Assembly (NCBI GenBank): GCA_028291645.1 | Contig: JAQGNU010000065.1 | Span: forward strand, 1 to 38,803 | Source: Nevskia sp. | Lineage (GTDB): Bacteria > Pseudomonadota > Gammaproteobacteria > Nevskiales > Nevskiaceae | Direction of reading: 5' to 3' | DNA: 38,803 nt | Shown: piece after piece, positions 32,503-38,803 of the stretch | How positions within the stretch are numbered: the first letter of the stretch is position 1 | Layout of the letters: every line of letters begins with the position of its first letter | The notes under the pieces: model-generated | What the model was told of the DNA's origin: nothing | What the model saw: the letters and a program-made list of their open reading frames with translations, nothing else | The model's database searches: none | Made by a program: the position numbers and the translations under genes

Positions 32503-33141
32503 CTAAGGTTTCGGCAACCCCGCCGCCCCCCGCGCCAAAACAGTAATCGCTTCCCAATCCCCAGCCTCGACCAGCGCCGCCGGCGCCAGCCAGGACCCGC
32601 CCACGCAAGCCACATTCGGCAACGCCAGATAGTCCGCCGCAGTCGCCGCACTGATTCCGCCGGTCGGGCAGAACAGCACGTCGCCGAACACGCTGCCCAG
32701 CGCTTTCAGCATAGCGATGCCGCCCGCCTGCTGCGCCGGAAACAGCTTCACTGCAAAAAATCCCGCATCGCGCGCAGCCATCACGTTAGATGGCGTCATT
32801 GTCCCCGGCAGAAACGGCAGGCCCGATTCACGCACGGCTGCGAGTAAGGAAGGCGTTGCGCCGGGGCTGACGCCGAACTGCGCGCCGGCACTGATCGCTG
32901 CGGCGAGATCGTCGGTGTTCTTGATGGTGCCGACGCCGACAATCGCGTCCGGCACTTCCGCACGCAGCGCACGCACGGCGTCGAGTGCGGCCTTGGTTCG
33001 CAGCGTCACTTCGAGTACGCGAATGCCGCCGGCGAGCAGTGCGCGTGCCAGCGGCACTGCATGCGCGACCTCGTCGAGCACGATCACCGGCATCACCGGG
33101 CTGGCTTGCATGATTTCCACGATCTGCATTGCGCGGTTCAT
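32503..33141 (-). CDS. eda: KDPG aldolase (2-dehydro-3-deoxy-6-phosphogluconate aldolase)
   Basis: Splits KDPG into pyruvate and glyceraldehyde 3-phosphate, the last Entner-Doudoroff step. The ATG at 33141 (MNRAMQIVEIM) gives 212 residues, near the 213 of E. coli Eda; the 17 in-frame codons before it overlap the small upstream gene. Conserved points are Glu44 in VLEVTLRT, GVGTIKN, PGTMTPSNV, the Schiff-base Lys132 in FFAVKLFPA, and FCPTGGIS. It begins 7 bp after the Cys-rich gene stop and is probably cotranscribed with it and edd. Confidence 0.95.
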   Translation of the reverse strand: MNRAMQIVEIMQASPVMPVIVLDEVAHAVPLARALLAGGIRVLEVTLRTKAALDAVRALRAEVPDAIVGVGTIKNTDDLAAAISAGAQFGVSPGATPSLLAAVRESGLPFLPGTMTPSNVMAARDAGFFAVKLFPAQQAGGIAMLKALGSVFGDVLFCPTGGISAATAADYLALPNVACVGGSWLAPAALVEAGDWEAITVLARGAAGLPKP

Positions 33142-33148
33142 CCGACGA

Positions 33149-33364
33149 TCAATAGTTGCAGGCGCCTTCGGCACAGGCTTGCACGTCGGCATCCATCTTC
33201 GTGTGGCAGATGGCCTTGGCGGCGTCGGACGTGGCGCTGAGCAGACAGAGCTGCGCCGCTTTCAGCGCCTGCTTGCGGCAGTCGATGCAGGCGGCCTGAT
33301 CGGCCAAGGCCGGCACGGCGAGCAGCACCAGCAACAAGCCCGTTGCACGAATGTTTACTTTCAT
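33149..33364 (-). CDS. Small secreted Cys-rich protein in the edd-eda operon
   Basis: A 71-residue protein with a good GAGGGG site and a signal peptide (1-21, cleaving near ALA). The mature 50 residues are helical, with six cysteines at 26, 29, 40, 53, 64 and 69 (spacing CxxC, x10, x12, x10, x4), suggesting disulfide-linked helices or metal binding. I do not recognise the family. It lies 49 bp after edd and 7 bp before eda, inside a sugar-catabolic operon where an exported protein is unexpected. The translation signals and spacing argue that it is a real gene. Confidence 0.72.
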   Translation of the reverse strand: MKVNIRATGLLLVLLAVPALADQAACIDCRKQALKAAQLCLLSATSDAAKAICHTKMDADVQACAEGACNY

Positions 33365-33413
33365 CGCATCCCCTCGCTGTCGATCAATAAAAAACCTGGC
33401 AACCGAACCTGCA

Positions 33414-35288
33414 TCATTCCACCGTCACGTCGGCGTCGAGCAACTGCGCGGCCGCAGTCGTGGACTCGGCGACGGCGAAGCTGATCGCGCCCTGTTCCGC
33501 GCCGCTGGCGTGCGCGCGTACCGCCGCGAACAGCGCGCGGCCGAGGCCGTTGCGGTTGGCGCTGAGATCGGCGCTGGCGTGCGCGCGGCCTGCCCATTCG
33601 GCGGCCGCCACTTTCACTTCCAGCACGCCGCTGCGGGCGTCGAGCCGGATGATGTCGCCATCGCGCACTTTTGCCAGCGGTCCGCCGGCGAGGCATTCGG
33701 GGGTGACGTGAATCGCCGCCGGCACCTTGCCGGAGGCGCCGGACATGCGGCCGTCGGTGACCAGCGCGACATGGAAGCCCTGATCCTGCAATACACCCAG
33801 CGGCGGCGTCAGCTTGTGCAGTTCCGGCATGCCGTTGGCGCGCGGACCCTGGAAGCGCACGACGGCGACGAAATCGCGCTTCAGTTCGCCGCGCTTGAAC
33901 GCGGCCTGCACCGCTTCCTGGCTGTCGAACACGATTGCCGGTGCTTCGACGATCAGATGCTCGGGTTTCATCGCCGAGGTCTTGATCACGGCGCGGCCGA
34001 GATTGCCGGTCAGCAGTTTCAATCCGCCGTCGGCGGCGAACGGTGCGGCGACGCCGCGCAGCACAGTGTTGTCGCCGCTGTTGAGCGGCGCCGCACGCCA
34101 GATGGTTTTGCCGGCCTCGTCCAGATACGGTTCTTCGCTGTAGCGTTGCAGACCTTCACCGGCGACGGTGCACACGTCGTCGTGCAGCAGACCGCCGCCG
34201 AGCAGCTCGCGGATCAGGAAGCCCATGCCGCCGGCCGCGTGAAAATGATTCACGTCGGCCTTGCCGTTCGGATAGATGTGCGCCAGCAGCGGCACCACCG
34301 CCGACAGTTCGGAGAAATCGTTCCAGTCGATGACGATGCCGGCGGCGTGCGCGATCGCGATCAGATGGATCGTGTGGTTGGTCGAACCGCCGGTGGCGAG
34401 CAGGCCGACGATGCCGTTGACGATGGCGCGTTCGTCGATCACCTCGGCGATCGGAATGTATTCGTCGCCGAGCGCGGTGATCTTGGCGACGCGTTGCGCA
34501 GCCGCAGCGGTCAGCGCATCGCGCAGCGGCGTGTTCGGATTGACGAAGGCCGCACCCGGCAGGTGCAGGCCCATCACTTCCATCAGCATCTGGTTGCTGT
34601 TGGCGGTGCCGTAGAAGGTGCAGGTGCCGGGCGCGTGATAGCTCTGCGCTTCCGAATCCATCAGCGCGTCGCGGCCGACCTTGCCCTCGGCGAACAGCTG
34701 ACGGATGCGCGACTTCTCGGCGTTCGGCAGCCCCGAAGTCATCGGTCCGGCGGGCACGAAGATCACCGGCAGGTGGCCGAACTGCAAGGCACCGATCAGC
34801 AGGCCCGGCACGATCTTGTCGCACACACCGAGACACAGCGCCGCATCGAACACGTTGTGCGACAGCGCCACCGCGGTTGCCATTGCGATGACGTCGCGCG
34901 AGAACAGCGACAGCTCCATGCCGATCTCGCCTTGGGTGACGCCGTCGCACATCGCCGGCACGCCGCCGGCGAACTGCGCGACCGCGCCGGCCTCGCGCGC
35001 GGCCTGCTTGATGATCGCCGGAAAGCGCTCGAACGGTTGATGCGCGGACAGCATGTCGTTGTACGCCGAGACGATGCCGATGTTGGGCCAGCGCGTCTGC
35101 CGCAGCACGTCCTTGTCGCCCGGATTGAACGCGGCGATGGCATGGGCGAGGTTGGTGCAGCCGAGCCGACCGCGCGAGGTGCCGGCCGCGCGCATGCTGT
35201 CGACCGCTGCCAGATAGTCGCGCCGCGAATCCGTGCTGCGCGCGCGGATGCGTTGCGTAACGGCGACCAACTTGGGGTGCAGTGTCAT
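33414..35288 (-). CDS. edd: Phosphogluconate dehydratase
   Basis: A [4Fe-4S] dehydratase converting 6-phosphogluconate to KDPG. ATG 35288 ([14 protein letters not shown]) has GGAG at good spacing and gives 624 residues; upstream in-frame codons are not conserved. Cluster ligands are Cys156 ([10 protein letters not shown]) and Cys223 ([15 protein letters not shown]), matching Cys154 and Cys221 of E. coli Edd. [42 protein letters not shown] and [16 protein letters not shown] are further family blocks. It leads the minus-strand unit edd - Cys-rich gene - eda and is divergent from zwf across a 230-bp control region. Confidence 0.96.
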   Translation of the reverse strand: MTLHPKLVAVTQRIRARSTDSRRDYLAAVDSMRAAGTSRGRLGCTNLAHAIAAFNPGDKDVLRQTRWPNIGIVSAYNDMLSAHQPFERFPAIIKQAAREAGAVAQFAGGVPAMCDGVTQGEIGMELSLFSRDVIAMATAVALSHNVFDAALCLGVCDKIVPGLLIGALQFGHLPVIFVPAGPMTSGLPNAEKSRIRQLFAEGKVGRDALMDSEAQSYHAPGTCTFYGTANSNQMLMEVMGLHLPGAAFVNPNTPLRDALTAAAAQRVAKITALGDEYIPIAEVIDERAIVNGIVGLLATGGSTNHTIHLIAIAHAAGIVIDWNDFSELSAVVPLLAHIYPNGKADVNHFHAAGGMGFLIRELLGGGLLHDDVCTVAGEGLQRYSEEPYLDEAGKTIWRAAPLNSGDNTVLRGVAAPFAADGGLKLLTGNLGRAVIKTSAMKPEHLIVEAPAIVFDSQEAVQAAFKRGELKRDFVAVVRFQGPRANGMPELHKLTPPLGVLQDQGFHVALVTDGRMSGASGKVPAAIHVTPECLAGGPLAKVRDGDIIRLDARSGVLEVKVAAAEWAGRAHASADLSANRNGLGRALFAAVRAHASGAEQGAISFAVAESTTAAAQLLDADVTVE

Positions 35289-35430
35289 CAAATTCTCCGT
35301 GACCAGGCGCAAGCTGCGCGATCCGGCATCGACCTTGCTGCGCATAGCCAGGCCATGTGCGGTGCGAAGCTGGAGACTAACCAACAATTTAGCATCACCG
35401 GGTATCCTACGGATCGACTGCGCCGCGATC

Positions 35431-35448
35431 GGTTCCCATCGTGGAACC
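35431..35448. promoter_or_regulatory. Inverted repeat in the edd/zwf divergent control region
   Basis: GGTTCC (35431-35436), a 6-base spacer and GGAACC (35443-35448) form a perfect 18-bp palindrome 71 bp before the zwf ATG and 143 bp from the edd ATG. Entner-Doudoroff genes are often controlled by a repressor at this kind of site (HexR in pseudomonads), but the sequence does not match the HexR palindrome I know. Operator function is inferred from position and symmetry. Confidence 0.35.
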
Positions 35449-35518
35449 TGGCTCTGGCTGCAGGCGTAAAGCTTTAACAGACCCTAGCAAGAAGCGCGCG
35501 AGCACGGGACGGCAACGA

Positions 35519-36982
35519 ATGGCAGTGTCACTGCAGACGTTTGATCTGGTCTTTTTCGGCGGTACCGGCGATCTGGCGATGCGCAAGCTGCTGCCGGCGC
35601 TGTACTACCGCTTTCGCGACAGCCGCGGCACGCAGGGCTGGCGCATCATCTCGGCCGGGCGCCAGGGCTTGAGCCGCGACGACTATCTGGCGTATGTGCA
35701 CGAACATTGCCGCCGCTTCATTCCGTCTGCCGATCTGGACGAAACCGCGTGGTCGGCGTTCATGCATCAGCTCGAATACGTGCGCATCGATGCGCGCGAC
35801 GCCGCCGGATATGCCGAACTCGCCAACCGGCTGCATAATTCGGCCGAGCGCGTGCGCGTGTTTTATCTTTCCACCGCTGCCGACCTGTTCGCCGACATCT
35901 GCCGCAACCTGGCGCAGGCCGGACTGGTGACGCCGCTGTCGCGCGTAGTGCTGGAAAAGCCGCTGGGCCGCGATCTCGCCTCGGCCACTGAGATCAACGA
36001 GCAGGTCGGCGCGATCTTCAGCGAGCAGCAGATCTTCCGCATCGATCACTATCTCGGCAAGGAGGCGGTGCAGAACCTGATCGCGCTGCGCTTCGGCAAC
36101 GCCATCATCGAACCCTTGTGGAGCCGCGCCTCGGTGCGCGACGTGCAGATCACCATTGCCGAAACCGTCGGCGTCGAAGGCCGCGGCGAGTTCTACGATC
36201 GTGCCGGTGCGATGCGCGACATGATGCAGAACCATCTGCTGCAGCTGCTGTGCATCGTCGCGATGGAGCCGCCGTCGAGCATCGACCCGGATGCGATGCG
36301 CGACGAAAAACTGAAGGTGCTGCGCACGCTGAAGCCGTTCACGCCGGAAGACGTGCGCAACAAGACCGTGCGCGGCCAGTACCGCGCCGGCGCGATCGAC
36401 GGCAAGCCGGTGCCGGCTTATCTGAACGAGGACGGCATCAAGCCGGACAGCTGCACCGAAACCTTCGTCGCGCTGAAGGCCGAACTCGGCAACTGGCGCT
36501 GGGCCGGCGTGCCGTTCTTCCTGCGCACCGGCAAGCGCATGCAGGACCGGCTCGCCGAGATCGTGGTCAACTTCCGCAGCGTGCCGCACGCGATCCTGCC
36601 GATGGCGAGCGCCGGCGGCGACAACCGCCTGGTGATCCGGCTGCAACCGGACGAGGGCATCAAGCTGTACCTGTCGGTGAAAGTGCCGGGCGACGAGATG
36701 CGCGTGCGCACGGTGCCGCTCGATCTGGACTTTGCCGAAGCCTTCCAGACGCGTCAGTGGGACGCCTACGAACGCCTGCTGGTCGACGTCATCCAGGGCA
36801 AGCTGACCTTGTTCATGCGGCGCGACGAACTCGACGCGGCCTGGCGCTGGATCGATCCGATCCATCACGCCTGGGAAGCCACGGGCGAGCGGCCGAAACC
36901 CTATGCCGCCGGTACCTGGGGCCCGACTGCGTCGAGTGCCTTGATCGTGCGCGAGGATTTGAGCTGGCGCGAAGATGCCTGA
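35519..36982 (+). CDS. zwf: Glucose-6-phosphate 1-dehydrogenase
   Basis: Oxidises glucose 6-phosphate to 6-phosphogluconolactone with NAD(P). ATG 35519 ([20 protein letters not shown]) gives 487 residues; a longer in-frame start at 35441 lacks conservation. The coenzyme motif [11 protein letters not shown] is at 14-24 and the active-site [14 protein letters not shown] at 174-187, with catalytic His177 region and Lys181. [15 protein letters not shown] and RTGKRM follow. The ribosome-binding site is weak. It overlaps pgl by 8 bp (ATGCCTGA), so the two are translationally coupled. Confidence 0.96.
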   Translation: MAVSLQTFDLVFFGGTGDLAMRKLLPALYYRFRDSRGTQGWRIISAGRQGLSRDDYLAYVHEHCRRFIPSADLDETAWSAFMHQLEYVRIDARDAAGYAELANRLHNSAERVRVFYLSTAADLFADICRNLAQAGLVTPLSRVVLEKPLGRDLASATEINEQVGAIFSEQQIFRIDHYLGKEAVQNLIALRFGNAIIEPLWSRASVRDVQITIAETVGVEGRGEFYDRAGAMRDMMQNHLLQLLCIVAMEPPSSIDPDAMRDEKLKVLRTLKPFTPEDVRNKTVRGQYRAGAIDGKPVPAYLNEDGIKPDSCTETFVALKAELGNWRWAGVPFFLRTGKRMQDRLAEIVVNFRSVPHAILPMASAGGDNRLVIRLQPDEGIKLYLSVKVPGDEMRVRTVPLDLDFAEAFQTRQWDAYERLLVDVIQGKLTLFMRRDELDAAWRWIDPIHHAWEATGERPKPYAAGTWGPTASSALIVREDLSWREDA

Positions 36983-37703
36983 GCGGTCGACCGGCGAGGC
37001 GCCGCAGTTGCGTCAGCATCACTTCGATATCGCAGCGACGGCCGCAGAAGCGCTGGCGCTGGCGATTGCGCGACAGCTCAACCAGGCGATCGCTGCGCGC
37101 GGCGTGGCCTCGCTGCTGGTGTCCGGCGGCCGCAGTCCGATCCCGCTGTTCGCAGCGCTGCGCGAGCAGCCGGTCGACTGGCAGCGGGTCTGGCTGACGC
37201 TGGCGGACGAGCGCTGGGTCGATCCGGCCGCGCCGGACAGCAACGAGCGTCTGTTGCGCGAGCACCTGCTGGTGGGACTGGCCGCGGCTGCACGGTTCGT
37301 ACCGCTGAAATCGCCGCAGGCGCACCCGGCCCTGGCACTCGCCGAACGCAGCCAGCAGTTGCAGCAGATGCCGCGGCCGTTCGACGTCGTCGTGCTCGGC
37401 ATGGGCGACGACGGCCATACGGCTTCGCTGTTTCCAGGGACCGACGGCCTCGCCGCCGCGCTCGATCCGCAGGGCGTCGCTCCGCTGGCGGCGATGACGC
37501 CGCCGACGGCCGCGCATCCGCGCATCAGCCACACGCTGGCGTCGCTGCTGGATGCGCGGCAGATCTACCTGTTGCTGCAAGGTGCCGCCAAGCGCGCGCG
37601 CCTGCTGCAGGCACTGGCCGGTGCCTCGCCGCTGCAGTTGCCGATTGCGGCGGTGCTGACGCAGTCCTTGGTACCGGTGGATGTTTATTGGAGCGACACC
37701 TAG
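36975..37703 (+). CDS. pgl: 6-phosphogluconolactonase (DevB type)
   Basis: A 242-residue enzyme hydrolysing 6-phosphogluconolactone to 6-phosphogluconate. It shows the [10 protein letters not shown] block (50-59), [18 protein letters not shown] (76-93) and [15 protein letters not shown] (142-156) of the NagB/DevB fold. It overlaps the zwf end by 8 bp. The stop codon TAG (37701-37703) lies inside the CTAG target duplication of a MITE that begins at the next base, so the gene is intact but its 3' UTR is the mobile element. Confidence 0.94.
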   Translation: MPERSTGEAPQLRQHHFDIAATAAEALALAIARQLNQAIAARGVASLLVSGGRSPIPLFAALREQPVDWQRVWLTLADERWVDPAAPDSNERLLREHLLVGLAAAARFVPLKSPQAHPALALAERSQQLQQMPRPFDVVVLGMGDDGHTASLFPGTDGLAAALDPQGVAPLAAMTPPTAAHPRISHTLASLLDARQIYLLLQGAAKRARLLQALAGASPLQLPIAAVLTQSLVPVDVYWSDT

Positions 37704-37846
37704 GGAATCTCTGAATAAGCTACTGCGCTCGGCATCTCGCACGAATCCGGTGCTCGGAATCCTCACATACTGATATGTATGCTGCGGTTCCCCCGCTCCG
37801 GGTTCGCGCGACCTGCCTTCGCTCGTAACGCTTCTTCAGAGGTTCC
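37704..37846. mobile_element. 143-bp fold-back MITE with CTAG target duplication
   Basis: Terminal inverted repeats GGAATCTCTGAA (37704-37715) and TTCAGAGGTTCC (37835-37846) differ at one base, and CTAG flanks both ends (37700-37703 and 37847-37850). The two halves are imperfectly inverted copies over almost the whole length, meeting at CATAC-TGATAT-GTATG (37766-37781), so the element can fold into one long hairpin. It has no coding capacity. CTAG duplication and these ends suggest mobilisation by an IS5-family transposase, though none is in the window. It may also act as a terminator for zwf-pgl. Confidence 0.75.
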
Positions 37847-37929
37847 CTAGCAAGGCGCCGTTTTTGCTTGCAGAACGAGTTAAGAGACAATAGGGAATGG
37901 CACTCACTTAAGCCTGATCCCGCATCCAT

Positions 37930-38020
37930 CGTCATTCCCGCGAAGGCGGGAATCCAGTTGGCCGTAAAGGCTCGAGCATGGCAAAAAGAACTGGACCCCC
38001 GCCTTCGCGGGGGTGACGAC
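37930..38020. repeat. Inverted pair of CCCGCGAAGGCGGG hairpin repeats
   Basis: GTCATTCCCGCGAAGGCGGG followed by AATCCAGTT on the left (from 37931), and its inverse with TCCAGTT and CCCCCGC/GCGGGGG stems on the right (to 38020), about 30 bases apart. Each copy is itself a hairpin. The copies differ by paired substitutions that keep the stem (TTCCCGC/GCGGGAA against CCCCCGC/GCGGGGG). This is a dispersed intergenic repeat type common in proteobacteria. The remaining bases before pyc (38021-38157) show no clear element apart from the GGAGG site. Confidence 0.75.
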
Positions 38021-38157
38021 GCTTAAATACGTGCGATTCGGGCAATAGGGACAATAACGGCAGCAGCCTTACCTCGCGTAGACGAAAGAACGATGAAAAT
38101 GATCCGAGTGCTCGCTAACGCTTTCCCGGTTTCCCGTCAGCCTGCGGAGGGCCGCGC

Positions 38158-38803
38158 ATGAACAAGATCCGCAAGATCCTGGTCGCCAACCGCTCGGAGA
38201 TCGCGATCCGCGTGATGCGCGCGGCGGCCGAGATGGGCATCCGCACGGTCGCGATCTACGCCAACGAGGATCGCTTCGCGCTGCACCGCTTCAAGGCGGA
38301 TGAGAGCTATCCGGTCGGCGCCGGCAAGAAGCCGATCGCGGCCTATCTCGATATTCACGGCATCCTCGAAATCGCCAAGCAGGCGAAAGTCGATGCGATC
38401 CATCCGGGCTACGGTTTCCTGTCGGAGAACCCGGACTTCGCCGACGCTTGCGCACACGCCGGCATTCATTTCATCGGCCCGCGCTCGGATGTGATGCGCA
38501 CGCTCGGCAACAAGGTCGCCGCGCGCAATGCGGCAGTCGCCGCCGGCGTGCCGGTGATGCCGGCGACCAAGGCCTTGCCGAAAGACATCAAGCTCGCCGA
38601 GCAGATGGCGGCCGCAGTCGGCTATCCGCTGATGCTGAAGGCGAGCTGGGGCGGCGGCGGCCGCGGCATGCGTGCGCTCTACGCCGAGAATGAGCTGGAA
38701 GGCGCGCTCGCCGCGGCGCGGCGCGAGGCACTGGCCGCGTTCGGCAACGACGAGGTCTACTTCGAAAAGCTGGTGCAGCGCGCCCGCCATGTCGAGGTGC
38801 AGA
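38158..38803 (+). CDS. pyc: Pyruvate carboxylase, N-terminal biotin carboxylase part (cut by window end)
   Basis: The first 215 codons of an ATP-grasp biotin carboxylase domain. ATG 38158 follows GGAGG by 7 bases. KILVANRSEIAIRVMRAA, GYGFLSENPDFADAC, FIGPRSDVMRTLGNK and the ATP-binding glycine loop KASWGGGGRGMR are visible. The segment NEDRFALHRFKADESYPVG is characteristic of single-chain pyruvate carboxylase rather than of AccC or propionyl-CoA carboxylase subunits, so the full gene should be about 3.4 kb. It makes oxaloacetate from pyruvate, the product of the Entner-Doudoroff genes just upstream. Confidence 0.85.
   Translation, partial: MNKIRKILVANRSEIAIRVMRAAAEMGIRTVAIYANEDRFALHRFKADESYPVGAGKKPIAAYLDIHGILEIAKQAKVDAIHPGYGFLSENPDFADACAHAGIHFIGPRSDVMRTLGNKVAARNAAVAAGVPVMPATKALPKDIKLAEQMAAAVGYPLMLKASWGGGGRGMRALYAENELEGALAAARREALAAFGNDEVYFEKLVQRARHVEVQ

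Noticed and set aside
33351-35477. 708-codon open frame antisense to edd
   Set aside because: Same reason: low-complexity Arg/Ala/His-rich translation opposite a well conserved enzyme.
1-38803. tRNA, rRNA or CRISPR arrays
   Set aside because: No cloverleaf-like genes, rRNA segments or regularly spaced repeats were seen.

Overview
The window reads as a high-GC gammaproteobacterial chromosome. This is inferred from dusA, a cyclophilin gene next to lpxH, a GlrK/QseG/GlrR-type regulatory locus, a REP-associated transposase, and protein-level resemblance to Pseudomonas alginate enzymes. I cannot name the genus from sequence alone.

Layout. 1-1713 (minus): an apparent operon dusA - periplasmic cyclophilin - lpxH, with lpxH cut by the window edge. 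1998-2597 (plus): a secreted Gln-rich protein made of two 90-residue-spaced repeats, with a 5' hairpin and a terminator. 2733-20464 (minus): a compact 13-gene alginate operon of about 17.7 kb, read algA - manB - algD - alg8 - alg44 - algK - algE - algG - algI - algJ - algF - algX - algL. It encodes GDP-mannuronate supply, c-di-GMP-dependent polymerisation, epimerisation, O-acetylation, lyase and outer-membrane export. The order differs from Pseudomonas, where algD is first and algA last, and here a phosphomannomutase gene sits inside the operon.

20465-20875: a 411-bp divergent control region. It has a near-consensus sigma-54 promoter pointing at algA and two 18-bp palindromes of the form TGTYGC-N6-GCRACA. 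One of these fits the GlrR consensus TGTC-N10-GACA exactly. 20876-24082 (plus): glrK (histidine kinase), a small qseG-like lipoprotein gene and glrR (sigma-54-activating response regulator). The most interesting reading of the window is that this GlrK/QseG/GlrR system directly controls the alginate operon, with no AlgU/AlgB locus in view.

24482-31519 (plus): glycogen phosphorylase, a lipoprotein of the alkaline-phosphatase/phosphodiesterase superfamily, a dihydrodipicolinate-reductase-like dehydrogenase, a decayed short-chain dehydrogenase start, and a secreted catalase-related protein. 31551-32487: a REP/RAYT island, with a HUH transposase flanked by inverted REP hairpins and a low-GC gene fragment that ends inside a REP.

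32503-37703: the Entner-Doudoroff genes. edd, a tiny secreted Cys-rich protein and eda are on the minus strand; zwf and pgl diverge on the plus strand. This pathway recycles hexose and triose phosphates and so could feed alginate precursors. 37704-38020: a 143-bp fold-back MITE inserted exactly at the pgl stop codon, then a pair of covarying hairpin repeats. 38158-end: the 5' part of a pyruvate carboxylase gene.

Three control-level oddities stand out: algE has no ATG, GTG or TTG start and seems to begin at ATA; AlgK lacks the lipidation cysteine; and the alginate promoter carries GlrR-type sites.
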